Assembly (NCBI RefSeq): GCF_000270285.1
Contig: NC_015738.1
Location: 2,108,001-2,172,000 of the forward strand
DNA from: Eggerthella sp. YY7918
GTDB taxonomy: Bacteria; Actinomycetota; Coriobacteriia; Coriobacteriales; Eggerthellaceae
Direction: 5' to 3'
DNA length: 64,000 nt
In this document: one piece after another, positions 52,766 through 63,325 of the stretch
How positions within the stretch are numbered: the first letter of the stretch is position 1
How the letters are laid out: the number at the start of each line of letters is the position of its first letter
Made by a program: the position numbers and the translations under genes
The notes under the pieces: model-generated
Told to the model about the DNA's origin: nothing
The model's input: the letters and a program-made list of their open reading frames with translations, nothing else
Database searches by the model: none

Positions 52766-53986
52766 CTACTCACCATCGCGCGAGGCGCAATAGCCATTCA
52801 ACATTGCTGTGGGGATATGCCCCTGAATAAACGCGCTTGCGCGAGCGCGCTCTTGCGCCTCGCGCAAGCTTTCCGGAAGCTTCTCAAGGCCGGCCACCTC
52901 TTCTGCGCTCGCTTTGTACAAATTGAGATCCACCGCCGGCGGCAACGCAAGCCCTTGCTCAACACCCCGCAAGCTCGCCCACATCATCAGCGCGAAGGCG
53001 AGATAGGGATTCGCCGCAGGGTCAGGCGAGCGAAGCTCCATGCGATAGAACTCCCCCCCTGCGGCCGGAATTCTTATCAGCTGCGAGCGATTCTCCTTTG
53101 ACCAAGACACATACTGGGGCGCCTTCTCGGAGCCAAAGCGCCTATAAGAATCTTGCACGGGGTTCAAAAACAGCGTCATATCGCCAGCTTTATCGAGAAT
53201 GCCAGCAACCGCGGCGTCAAGCGCGTCGGAGCCGCCCGATGAGAGCGACATGTTGATATGAAACCCATTGCCAGGCTTGTCCTCAAGAGGTTTCGGGCCA
53301 AAATCGGCATACACTCCGTTGCGACGAGCTGCCGTTTTCACCACGTTTTGGAACGTCATCGCGTTGTCGGCCGCAGAAAGTGGATCGGAATAGCGAAAAT
53401 CAATCTCGTTTTGGCCGGGACCCTCTTCATGGTGGGAACATTCGGGATGAATGCCCATTTGCTCAAGCGTCAAACAAATTTCTCGGCGGATATTTTCTCC
53501 CCTGTCATCAGGGGCGATATCCATGTAACGTGCCGTATCGTACGGGGTCTTTGTCGGAGCACCTTCTTCGTCAAGTTCAAACAAATAGAACTCCTGCTCG
53601 GCACCGAAGGCAAACGTATACCCCGCCGCCTTCGCGTCCGAAAGAGACTCTTTAAGGATACGGCGCGAATCACACTCAAACGGCGCCTTGTCGGGATACA
53701 AAATATCCGAAAACATGCGCACAACTTTTCCGTGTTCAGGCCTCCAAGGAAGCGGCATCAGCGTATCGGCATCCGGAAAGAGCAAAAGATCAGAATGCGT
53801 CTCGTCGCCAAAGCCGGCAATTGCCGAAGCGTCAAACGGAATACCGTATTCAAAAGCACGCGGAAGCTCTTCGGCCATGATGGAAATATTCTTCTGCCTG
53901 CCAAAGATGTCGCAAAATGCCAAGCGTATAAACTTCACATCCTCCTCTTGGACATATTGCATGATGTCTTCTTTTGAATACTTCAT
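52766..53986 (-). CDS. glnA: Type I-like glutamine synthetase
   Basis: A 406-residue glutamine synthetase, making glutamine from glutamate and ammonia. The metal and substrate motifs are DIFGRQKNISI, GAEQEFYLF, EEGPGQNEIDFR, NGFHINMSL and the C-terminal RMELRSPDPAANPYLAFA. It is shorter than the usual 440-470 residues and lacks the Tyr adenylylation loop. The ATG at 53986 is preferred over a TTG seven codons upstream. It follows the GXGXG gene by 17 bases. It may serve glutamine or another glutamyl-amide; the GSIII gene in the same operon is the other route. Confidence 0.88.
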   Translation of the reverse strand: MKYSKEDIMQYVQEEDVKFIRLAFCDIFGRQKNISIMAEELPRAFEYGIPFDASAIAGFGDETHSDLLLFPDADTLMPLPWRPEHGKVVRMFSDILYPDKAPFECDSRRILKESLSDAKAAGYTFAFGAEQEFYLFELDEEGAPTKTPYDTARYMDIAPDDRGENIRREICLTLEQMGIHPECSHHEEGPGQNEIDFRYSDPLSAADNAMTFQNVVKTAARRNGVYADFGPKPLEDKPGNGFHINMSLSSGGSDALDAAVAGILDKAGDMTLFLNPVQDSYRRFGSEKAPQYVSWSKENRSQLIRIPAAGGEFYRMELRSPDPAANPYLAFALMMWASLRGVEQGLALPPAVDLNLYKASAEEVAGLEKLPESLREAQERARASAFIQGHIPTAMLNGYCASRDGE

Positions 53987-54003
53987 CGCCAACCTACCCT
54001 CTC

Positions 54004-54726
54004 TCAATTTGCCACATACATCTGTGTATAGGGATTTTTGCTATGAGGCTTTACCACGGTGAAAGGCGCATCCAGTACCGCGTTTACATCGTAGTCAAAA
54101 AGCTTACCGTATTCTGAAACATACGTCGCAAGTTCCTCTCTATCCTCAGCATTTGCAGGACAAGTCATAACCTGAGAAGGGAAATTCACGTCGCGACAGT
54201 CAGAGCGCAGAAACATCTTACCGCCATGCATGCCCGTACACGGGAAACGCCCCACCAGGGGCTTTCCCTGAGACTCCAAACCCAAAACCACAATCACACC
54301 GCCCGCCTGATATTCCCCCAGAAAGCTACCGGCGCATCCACCAATAACAAGAAGGGGAACCTTATCTTGATAGGCCTTCATATGAATACCGGCGCGATAC
54401 CCGGCATTGCCTTTGACGAACAGCTTTCCACCACGCATCGCATATCCAGCCGCATCGCCAATGCTGCCGTGGATGACGATCTCTCCGTCGTTCATGGTGT
54501 CGCCAACGGCATCTTGGGCATTGCCTCGCACCACCACGGAGGCGCCATTCAAGTATGCTCCAAGGGCGTTACCCGGTATACCATCAATCGTGATAGTTTT
54601 ATCCGCCATGCCAGCGGCAATATAGCCCTGGCCGCAGCAGCCGACAAGATGTATTTCACCTGCGCTTTTGCGAAGCTTTTCATTCAGATCGCGATACGCA
54701 ACTCCCGCAGCGTCAATTCGCACCAT
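54004..54726 (-). CDS. Glutamate synthase GXGXG-domain protein (GltB C-terminal part)
   Basis: A 240-residue beta-helix domain corresponding to the C-terminal structural domain of the glutamate synthase large subunit. The repeated pattern GNALGAYLNGASVVVRGNAQDAVGDTMNDGEIVIHG ... GYAMRGGKLFVKGNAGYRAGIHM is diagnostic. With the next two genes it forms a three-piece GOGAT, as in archaea and some anaerobes. The ATG at 54726 has GGGAGAG upstream, four bases after the previous stop. Confidence 0.92.
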   Translation of the reverse strand: MVRIDAAGVAYRDLNEKLRKSAGEIHLVGCCGQGYIAAGMADKTITIDGIPGNALGAYLNGASVVVRGNAQDAVGDTMNDGEIVIHGSIGDAAGYAMRGGKLFVKGNAGYRAGIHMKAYQDKVPLLVIGGCAGSFLGEYQAGGVIVVLGLESQGKPLVGRFPCTGMHGGKMFLRSDCRDVNFPSQVMTCPANAEDREELATYVSEYGKLFDYDVNAVLDAPFTVVKPHSKNPYTQMYVAN

Positions 54727-54730
54727 TCCA

Positions 54731-56236
54731 TCACTCTCCCGCATGAGAAATACCCAACACTTCAAGCTCTTTTTCGGTAAGCCCAATGCCACACAGCATC
54801 AGACGATTGCCACAGAGCGCCTCGATGGAGTTGATGCCCATAGCCCCCATCATCTCTTTAATCTCGTGAGTCCATGCCTGCACCACGTTGATAAGACGTT
54901 GGCTGGCCACATCGGGATCAAGCCGTTTGACAAGATCGGGACGCTGCGTTGCAATGCCCCAGTTGCATACACCGCTTTGACAATTGCGGCAAAGATGACA
55001 CCCCATGGCAAGCAGAGCGGCCGTCGCGATATAGCAAGCATCTGCCCCAAGCGCAATCGCCTTTACCACGTCAGCCGCACTGCGAATGCTGCCCCCTACC
55101 ACAAGCGAAACGTCGTGTCGGATACCTTCGTCGCGGAGCCTTTGGTCAACAGCAGCAAGCGCAAGCTCGATAGGAATACCCACGTTGTCGCGAATCCGCG
55201 TCGGAGCCGCACCAGTTCCCCCGCGAAATCCATCAATTGCGATGATATCCGCGCCGCTTCGCGCAATACCGCTTGCGATGGCCGCGATATTGTGCACCGC
55301 GGCGACTTTGACAATGACAGGCTTGGTGTATTGGGTGGCCTCCTTAAGCGAATAAACAAGCTGGCGAAGGTCTTCTATGGAATAAATGTCGTGATGAGGT
55401 GCAGGCGAAATCGCATCCGATCCCTCGGGAATCATCCTCGTACGCGACACATCGCGCGTGATCTTTGCCCCGGGAAGATGTCCCCCAATACCCGGCTTAG
55501 CCCCTTGTCCCATTTTTATTTCGATGGCGGCGCCAGCGATGAGATACCCTTCGTGAACGCCAAAGCGCCCCGAAGCCACTTGGACAATGGTATTGCGGCC
55601 ATAACGATAGAAGTTCTCGTGCAAACCGCCCTCTCCCGTGTTGTAAAGAATACCCAACTCTTCCGCCGAACGCGCAAGCGATTCGTGGGCGTTATAGCTG
55701 ATGGAACCATAACTCATTGCCGAGAACATGATCGGCACCGAAAGCTCTATCTGGGGAGGAAGCTCACAGCGAAGGTTACCTTGCTCGTCGCGCTCAATCT
55801 TTTGCGGCTTTTTGCCAAGCGACACCCGTGTTTCCATAGGTTCACGCAAAGGGTCGATGGAAGGATTGGTTACCTGCGAGGCATTGACCAAAATTCTGTC
55901 CCAGTACACAGGCAAACGACGAGGACTGCCCATCGAAGAGAGCAAAACACCGCCGCTGTTTGCCTGCCGGTACAGCTCCTTGACAGTATCATTCTGCCAA
56001 TTTTCATTCTCGCGCAGCGCACAGTCGCTTTTTACGATTTTAAGCGCCCTCGTGGGGCAAAACGATACACAGCGCTGACAGTTGACGCAGGCGCGCTCAT
56101 CGATGGTTAGTACGCCGCGTTTGTCATCAAAGCTATGTACACCATTGGCGCATTGTCGTTCGCAGACATGACACACGGTGCAGCGTTGTTCGTTTCGCAC
56201 AACCTCGAATTCAGGGCAGATATACTCTACGCTCAT
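54731..56236 (-). CDS. Glutamate synthase FMN-domain protein with two ferredoxin-type clusters
   Basis: The 501-residue synthase part of the split GOGAT. An N-terminal pair of 4Fe-4S motifs (CTVCHVCERQCANG at about 18-31 and CVNCQRCVSFCPT at about 50-62) feeds electrons to the FMN barrel (SAMSYGSISYNAHESLARSAEELGILYNTGEGG, GQGAKPGIGGHLPG, DGFRGGTGAAP, LGADACYIATAALLAMGCHLCRNC). It probably accepts electrons from ferredoxin or an unlinked NADPH subunit, as no gltD is present here. Its start overlaps the amidotransferase stop by four bases. Confidence 0.93.
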   Translation of the reverse strand: MSVEYICPEFEVVRNEQRCTVCHVCERQCANGVHSFDDKRGVLTIDERACVNCQRCVSFCPTRALKIVKSDCALRENENWQNDTVKELYRQANSGGVLLSSMGSPRRLPVYWDRILVNASQVTNPSIDPLREPMETRVSLGKKPQKIERDEQGNLRCELPPQIELSVPIMFSAMSYGSISYNAHESLARSAEELGILYNTGEGGLHENFYRYGRNTIVQVASGRFGVHEGYLIAGAAIEIKMGQGAKPGIGGHLPGAKITRDVSRTRMIPEGSDAISPAPHHDIYSIEDLRQLVYSLKEATQYTKPVIVKVAAVHNIAAIASGIARSGADIIAIDGFRGGTGAAPTRIRDNVGIPIELALAAVDQRLRDEGIRHDVSLVVGGSIRSAADVVKAIALGADACYIATAALLAMGCHLCRNCQSGVCNWGIATQRPDLVKRLDPDVASQRLINVVQAWTHEIKEMMGAMGINSIEALCGNRLMLCGIGLTEKELEVLGISHAGE

Positions 56237-57330
56237 ACGGATACACCATCCTTTACCCGAACAACAACCGGCTCGCCACCCGCAGGAGCCCAGATGTTCT
56301 CCGCATCGGGTTCCATGGCACGAATAGCTGACTCCTCGCTGGCGATATACACACGGTCGTCCTTTTCACCCACCACCATAGAGCGAAGCTTCAGACGATC
56401 ATTGAGAGCCATAAGGCCACCGCTGAACCCCACAACGATAGAAAAAGGACCGGTGATAAGCAGACTCGGGAAAAGGGTGCGCAGATAGTGGTGCTTGGCC
56501 TTATCAACAAGGTCGGTTTTGCCCTGAATGGTGCTCCAAAACGGAGCAGCGATAACGCTTGCGACCTCGTTGAGCGTCAACCCCCGCACACGCGTAAGAT
56601 AGTCCACAACATAGGTGATAACTTCTGTATCGGTTTGCAAGGTACAACGATAGCCGAACATTTCTATGAAACGACGATTTGCATCGTAGGAAGATATTTC
56701 TCCGTTGTGGACCACCGACCAATCAAGCAAACTGAACGGATGAGCGCCACCCCACCAACCGGGAGTGTTAGTGGGATAGCGACCGTGCGCAATCCAGGAA
56801 TAACCTTCGTATTCTTCCAGCGCATAAAACGTGCTCACATCCTCCGGAAAGCCGACCGCCTTAAACGTGCCCATGTTTTTCCCGCACGAAAACACGTATG
56901 CGCCCGGCATTTCAACATTGATTCGCATGACACTGCGGGCGACAAACTCCCTTTCGTCCAACTGAGCGGAGGCGACAACCGATGCCAAAGGAGCCACAAA
57001 GTAGCGCCAGATGATAGGTTCGTCGGTGATGGTCGCGACCTTGCGCGTGGGTATATGCTCAGACTGCGCAATCTCGAAGCGCTCCTTCAAAAACGCTTCG
57101 CAGTTTTTACGAGTAGCGCGATCATCGAAAAACATATGGAGGGCATACAAATCGGCGTACTGAGGATAGATACCGTATCCAGCAAAGCCGCCGCCAAGCC
57201 CGTTTGAACGATCATGCATGGGCCTCATGGCATCGGTAATCGCTTTGCCGGAAAACCGGTTTCCTTCTTTTGAAATGACCGCAGCGATGGCACACCCGGA
57301 AGGAATACGCACTTGACCTTCCTTTTTCAT
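56233..57330 (-). CDS. Glutamate synthase glutamine amidotransferase subunit
   Basis: A 365-residue class II (Ntn-type) amidotransferase that releases ammonia from glutamine for the FMN subunit. The nucleophile is Cys13 in RIPSGCAIAAVIS, implying removal of a 12-residue propeptide. Other conserved segments are HDRSNGLGGGFAGYGIYP, IAHGRYPTNTPGWWGGAHPFSLLDWSVVHNGEIS and LQTDTEVITYVVD. The ATG shares a base with the glnK stop (TGATG); a GTG one codon earlier is an alternative. Confidence 0.92.
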   Translation of the reverse strand: MKKEGQVRIPSGCAIAAVISKEGNRFSGKAITDAMRPMHDRSNGLGGGFAGYGIYPQYADLYALHMFFDDRATRKNCEAFLKERFEIAQSEHIPTRKVATITDEPIIWRYFVAPLASVVASAQLDEREFVARSVMRINVEMPGAYVFSCGKNMGTFKAVGFPEDVSTFYALEEYEGYSWIAHGRYPTNTPGWWGGAHPFSLLDWSVVHNGEISSYDANRRFIEMFGYRCTLQTDTEVITYVVDYLTRVRGLTLNEVASVIAAPFWSTIQGKTDLVDKAKHHYLRTLFPSLLITGPFSIVVGFSGGLMALNDRLKLRSMVVGEKDDRVYIASEESAIRAMEPDAENIWAPAGGEPVVVRVKDGVSV

Positions 57331-57668
57331 CACACGGCCACCTCTCCCATTTCGCCGGTGCGAATGCGCACGACTTCATCCACGGGGAAAATGAATACCT
57401 TGCCATCCCCTACTTCACCGGTACGCGTCGTCGCGCAAATAAGATCGACCAGGGATTGCACTTGACCATCTTCCACCACCAGTTCGAATTTCACCTTTGG
57501 AATCATATTCAGCATCACTTCTGACCCGCGGTAGAATTCCTTCCACCCGTGCTGATTGCCGCAACCCTGCACTTGCGAGATTGTCATGCCGTTCACCTGC
57601 GCAGCAAACAGAGCTTCTTTTAATGGTTCAAGTTTTTCAGGCCGCACAATTGCGGTTATCTTTTTCAT
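57330..57668 (-). CDS. glnK: PII signal protein GlnK
   Basis: A 112-residue PII protein that reports 2-oxoglutarate and ATP/ADP and gates AmtB. It begins MKKITAIVRPEKLEPLKEAL and has the B-loop TTRTGEVGDGKVFIFPVDEVVRIRTGE. In the T-loop the sequence is FYRGSEVML: Tyr46 is kept but position 51, the uridylylated or adenylylated Tyr of many PII proteins, is Val. Control by such modification is therefore unlikely; ligand binding must suffice. The ATG at 57668 has AAGGAG upstream. It lies 13 bases after amtB. Confidence 0.94.
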   Translation of the reverse strand: MKKITAIVRPEKLEPLKEALFAAQVNGMTISQVQGCGNQHGWKEFYRGSEVMLNMIPKVKFELVVEDGQVQSLVDLICATTRTGEVGDGKVFIFPVDEVVRIRTGEMGEVAV

Positions 57669-57681
57669 ATACTTTGCTCCT

Positions 57682-58956
57682 TTAATCCAAACCCACATAG
57701 GCGGGATAAGCGCTTTCGCCATGCGCGGCCACATCAAGTCCCTGCGATTCGTCCTGCTCGCTTACACGCAAGCTGCCCCGAAACGCCGCTTTTAGCAAAA
57801 AGCCCAGCACGATATCGGCCACGCCCACAAACGCAATGGTTATCGCGATGCCCAGTATCTGGCTTATCAGAAGCGACGGATCACCTGTGTAAAGCAGACC
57901 GCCAAAATCAGTCCACGAAAGTTCGGGAACGCAGAACAGACCCGTCAATACACCCCCGACAATTCCCCCAACGCAATGACAGCCAAAGGCATCGAGCGCA
58001 TCATCAAATCCCAAGCGCCTTTTCAAAACTGAAATGGCGAAATAGCATATCGGCGAAACGATAAGACCCATGATCAGTGCGGCTCCGGGTTCCACAAATC
58101 CTGCGGCGGGCGTAATGACCACCAGACCAGCCACCAACCCCGTAGCAGCGCCCACAAGCGTGGGCTTGCCCGCACGCACCCGCTCAACCAACATCCACGA
58201 AACAAGGGCGCTACCCGAAGCGACGAGGGTGTTCACGAGCGCAAGAGCTGCTACACCATCTGCCGCAAACTGCGAACCTGCGTTGAACCCAAACCAGCCG
58301 AACCATAAAAGCGTCGCGCCTAAAGCCACAAAAGGAACGTTGTGGGGTCGATAGCTCACCAGACCATAGCCCCGCCTTTTTCCCGCAATGAGGCAAAGAA
58401 TAAGACCTGTCAAACCCGAGCTGATATGCACAACATCCCCACCTGCAAAGTCAAGTGCACCAATCGCCTCGCCGATAAGACTGCCTTCTCCGCCCCAGAC
58501 CATATGGGCAAGCGGCGGATACACCACGATCGTCCACACAGCCAAAAACGCGCACACTGCACCAAACTTCATACGCCCCGCTACAGCACCGGTGATAATA
58601 GCCGTAGTGATCATGCAAAAAGCCGCCTGAAATGCCACGTCGGCGAGGGCGGGATAGGTGTCATGACTCAGCGCCGCGGGACTATCGCTTATTACGTTAC
58701 CGACAAGCCCGGTAAGACCCAGCTGATCGAATCCTCCAAAAAACGGGAGAGATCCGTCACCCCCATAGGCAAACGACCAGCCGCACAACGTCCAGGTAAT
58801 ACCTACGATGCCGACGACCGCAAACACCATGATCATGGTGTTGACAACGTTTTTACGCCGGCTAAGACCACCGTAAAAGAAAGCCAATCCTGGCGTCATC
58901 AGACATACAAGCATGGCGCACATCAGCATAAAACCCGTAGAACCCGCATCAAACAT
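57682..58956 (-). CDS. amtB: Ammonium transporter
   Basis: A 424-residue ammonium channel with 11 transmembrane segments. The twin pore His residues are in GDVVHISSGLTG (near 173) and DAFGCHCVGGIVGG (near 325); GFNAGSQFA is also conserved. AAGGAG precedes the ATG. The gene is directly followed by glnK, the usual regulatory partner, and follows glnN by 70 bases without a separate promoter that I can support. Confidence 0.96.
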   Translation of the reverse strand: MFDAGSTGFMLMCAMLVCLMTPGLAFFYGGLSRRKNVVNTMIMVFAVVGIVGITWTLCGWSFAYGGDGSLPFFGGFDQLGLTGLVGNVISDSPAALSHDTYPALADVAFQAAFCMITTAIITGAVAGRMKFGAVCAFLAVWTIVVYPPLAHMVWGGEGSLIGEAIGALDFAGGDVVHISSGLTGLILCLIAGKRRGYGLVSYRPHNVPFVALGATLLWFGWFGFNAGSQFAADGVAALALVNTLVASGSALVSWMLVERVRAGKPTLVGAATGLVAGLVVITPAAGFVEPGAALIMGLIVSPICYFAISVLKRRLGFDDALDAFGCHCVGGIVGGVLTGLFCVPELSWTDFGGLLYTGDPSLLISQILGIAITIAFVGVADIVLGFLLKAAFRGSLRVSEQDESQGLDVAAHGESAYPAYVGLD

Positions 58957-59026
58957 ATGCTCTTACTCCTTCACGATAGAACCGTTCGTCCCTAGCCTCA
59001 CTCTGCCGATTTCACCCGCAGGGGAC

Positions 59027-61123
59027 TCACTGCACGCTATAAAGCACATCAGCATACGAGGGATAGGGCCAGTATTCTTTTGCGGTCAACGTTTCTGCCT
59101 CGTCGCAGGAAACACGCAGTTCACTCATGAGGTTGAGCAGCGTGTCGCGAATCATGATGGATTCAGAGCCAACATCGGAGGCCTCCTGGATGGTAAGCAG
59201 GACTTCTTCTAACTCCTCGGCCTTTGCTGAAATATCGTCAAGCAGAACGGAGAGAGTTTTTACCAACTTAGTTTCATACTTACAGGGAAGGGATGAGTCG
59301 ATCGCCCGCTTCGCCGCCGTCGCACGCGCTACCTTGGCGGCATACATTTCAATTGCCGGTGCAATCTGAGTCTTGGCCATTGCCACCATCGTTTGAGCCT
59401 CAATCACTACTGACTTACAGTAGTTTCCCAGCATGATTTCGTAACGAGATTTCAGTTCCGCCTCGGAATACACCCCCTGCGCGGTCAACATGTCGACATT
59501 TTTCTTGTCAAGCAAATGTGGCATGCAATCTGGCGTTGTCCGGTAATTAAGAAGCCCACGTTTTTCGGTGGCTTCCTTAATCCAGTTGCTGTCATAGCCG
59601 TTGCTGTTGAAGATAACGTTTTTGTGATCCTTGATCGTTTTGCGAATAAGCTCGTTAAGCATTGTCTGGAAGTCGTCGGCCTTCTCCAGACGGTCGGCAT
59701 AGCTCTTGAGGCTTTCGGCAACAGCGGCATTCAACATAATGTTGGTGCAGGCAATACTGTTGGCGGAACCCAACATCCGAAACTCAAACTTGTTGCCGGT
59801 GAAAGCAAAAGGAGACGTCCTGTTGCGGTCAGTCGTATCGCGGTTGAATTTCGGTAAGACGTCAACACCAAGCTCCATCTGGGTTTTTTCGGTACCTTCA
59901 TACGGCGTACCTGTTTCGATAGCGTTCAGGATGGCGCTTAATTCGTCTCCCAAGAAAATGGAGACAACTGCGGGAGGCGCCTCATTTGCCCCTAGGCGAT
60001 GATCGTTACCCGCCGTTGCAACCGCAATGCGCAACAAGTCCTGATACTCATCCACCGCCTTGATAACGGCGCAAACGAAGAAGAGAAACTGTGCGTTTTC
60101 ATACGGCGTTTCGCCAGGAGAAAATAAGTTTTGCCCCGTATCGGTGGCAAGCGACCAGTTGTTGTGTTTGCCGCTTCCATTCACGCCCGCAAACGGTTTC
60201 TCGTGCAGCAGACACACCAAACCGTGTTTTGCCGCGACCTTTTGCATGATTTCCATCGTAAGCTGATTGTGGTCGGTCGCAACGTTGGTCGACGCGTAAA
60301 TGGGCGCCAATTCGTGTTGAGCCGGAGCCACTTCGTTGTGCTCGGTTTTAGCCAGAATACCCAGCTTCCACAGCTCGTGATTAAGCTCTTCCATATAGGC
60401 GGCCACACGCGGCTTGATGGTGCCGAAATAGTGGTCGTCCATTTCTTGGCTCTTCGGAGGCTTGGCCCCAAACAGCGTACGACCCGTGATGCGCAAGTCG
60501 GGGCGACGATCATACATCTCCTTGGTTATGAGGAAGTATTCTTGCTCGGGTCCCACAAAGGAGCGAACGTACTTTGCTTCCTGATTTCCAAAAAGGCGAA
60601 GCATGCGAAGTGCTTGGGTGTTGAGCGCTTCCATCGAGCGCAGAAGCGGGGTCTTCTTATCAAGCGCATGTCCGTCGTAGGAGCAAAAGGCGGTGGGGAT
60701 GCACAGCGTTTTGCCCTTGATAAACGCATAGGAGGTAGGATCCCATGCGGTATACCCGCGCGCCTCAAACGTGGCACGCAAACCTCCCGAGGGAAACGAG
60801 GATGCGTCTGGCTCGCCCTTTACCAGCTCTTTTCCCGAGAATTCCATGATGACGCCGCCATCAGGAGCGGGGGCAATAAAGCTGTCGTGCTTTTCTGCGG
60901 TGATGCCGGTCAAAGGTTGAAACCAGTGGGTGTAATGTGTTGCGCCTTTTTCGATGGCCCAGTCCTTCATCGCCGAAGCGACGGCATCAATAACGCTTCC
61001 ATCAAGGCGTTCGCCCTCGTCAATGGTCTTTCGCAAAGAGGCATATACCTCTGATGACAAGGTTGCCTTCATCACTCTGTCGTCAAAAACAAGACTGCCG
61101 AAATACTCAGGTACTGTTCCCAT
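59027..61123 (-). CDS. glnN: Type III glutamine synthetase
   Basis: A 698-residue GSIII, the large form of glutamine synthetase found in Bacteroides, cyanobacteria and some anaerobes. Characteristic parts are YFGSLVFDD at the start, the [19 protein letters not shown] active-site region, [33 protein letters not shown] and [20 protein letters not shown]. The ATG at 61123 is chosen because GGGAAG precedes it and because the earlier in-frame ATG at 61150 lies inside the leader terminator. It heads the nitrogen operon and is preceded by a strong promoter and two tandem ANTAR-type terminators. Confidence 0.95.
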   Translation of the reverse strand: MGTVPEYFGSLVFDDRVMKATLSSEVYASLRKTIDEGERLDGSVIDAVASAMKDWAIEKGATHYTHWFQPLTGITAEKHDSFIAPAPDGGVIMEFSGKELVKGEPDASSFPSGGLRATFEARGYTAWDPTSYAFIKGKTLCIPTAFCSYDGHALDKKTPLLRSMEALNTQALRMLRLFGNQEAKYVRSFVGPEQEYFLITKEMYDRRPDLRITGRTLFGAKPPKSQEMDDHYFGTIKPRVAAYMEELNHELWKLGILAKTEHNEVAPAQHELAPIYASTNVATDHNQLTMEIMQKVAAKHGLVCLLHEKPFAGVNGSGKHNNWSLATDTGQNLFSPGETPYENAQFLFFVCAVIKAVDEYQDLLRIAVATAGNDHRLGANEAPPAVVSIFLGDELSAILNAIETGTPYEGTEKTQMELGVDVLPKFNRDTTDRNRTSPFAFTGNKFEFRMLGSANSIACTNIMLNAAVAESLKSYADRLEKADDFQTMLNELIRKTIKDHKNVIFNSNGYDSNWIKEATEKRGLLNYRTTPDCMPHLLDKKNVDMLTAQGVYSEAELKSRYEIMLGNYCKSVVIEAQTMVAMAKTQIAPAIEMYAAKVARATAAKRAIDSSLPCKYETKLVKTLSVLLDDISAKAEELEEVLLTIQEASDVGSESIMIRDTLLNLMSELRVSCDEAETLTAKEYWPYPSYADVLYSVQ

Positions 61124-61141
61124 GCTCACTTCCCTTTCGCT

Positions 61142-61190
61142 CAAAAACAAAGGCGTCCCTTATGCCGAAGCACAAAAGACGCCTTTGTCT
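61142..61190 (-). promoter_or_regulatory. glnN leader, downstream ANTAR-type hairpin and overlapping terminator
   Basis: On the minus strand, the hairpin AGAC-AAAGGC-GTCT (61177-61190) has a six-base loop with A1 and G4. The same bases form the 5' arm of an intrinsic terminator, CAAAGGCGTC (61178-61187) paired with GACGCCTTTG (61148-61157) and followed by five Ts (61143-61147). The two folds exclude each other, the layout of an antitermination switch. Confidence 0.75.
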
Positions 61191-61218
61191 ATGGACCCGC
61201 CTATGCAGTTTTCGAGAC

Positions 61219-61265
61219 GAAAAAGGCGCCCTCGAGCCTGAGCGCTCGAAGACGCCTTTGCCTTC
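61219..61265 (-). promoter_or_regulatory. glnN leader, upstream ANTAR-type hairpin and overlapping terminator
   Basis: Near the predicted 5' end of the transcript, GAAGGC-AAAGGC-GTCTTC (61248-61265) forms a six-pair stem with loop AAAGGC (A1, G4). It overlaps a terminator whose outer stem pairs AAAGGCG (61253-61259) with CGCCTTT (61222-61228), plus an inner TCGAG stem, and which ends in five Ts (61220-61224). It is the second of two switches in series. Confidence 0.78.
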
Positions 61266-61275
61266 ACGGCGGGTT

Positions 61276-61304
61276 ATATTACGACGGAAAAAATGATCTG
61301 TCAA
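61276..61304 (-). promoter_or_regulatory. glnN operon promoter
   Basis: Minus-strand -35 TTGACA (61299-61304, perfect), a 17-base spacer, and -10 TAATAT (61276-61281). Transcription would start near 61269, a few bases before the first ANTAR-type hairpin. Confidence 0.8.
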
Positions 61305-61346
61305 ATAACTTTTTCACTTTTTTTGCCGCAAAACCGTCGTGAACAA

Positions 61347-61375
61347 TTGACAAACATGACGCAAAAGAGTATCAA
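61347..61375 (+). promoter_or_regulatory. pyrG promoter
   Basis: Plus-strand -35 TTGACA (61347-61352, perfect), a 17-base spacer, and -10 TATCAA (61370-61375). It is divergent from the glnN promoter, with about 40 bases between the two -35 boxes. Confidence 0.7.
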
Positions 61376-61460
61376 CATTTCTGGAGAAAAGCGCTGTGAC
61401 TACCAGCACTAATGCCGGCAGCCCCTTCGCTTTCCCGCATAACAACAATCAAAGAAACAC

Positions 61461-63323
<1,863 letters not shown>

Positions 63324-63325
63324 CC

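Noticed and set aside
61385-61460. A first hairpin of the usual ANTAR pair in the pyrG leader
   Set aside because: The region can fold (for example GCTG/CAGC), but I found no six-base loop with A1 and G4, so I did not call it.
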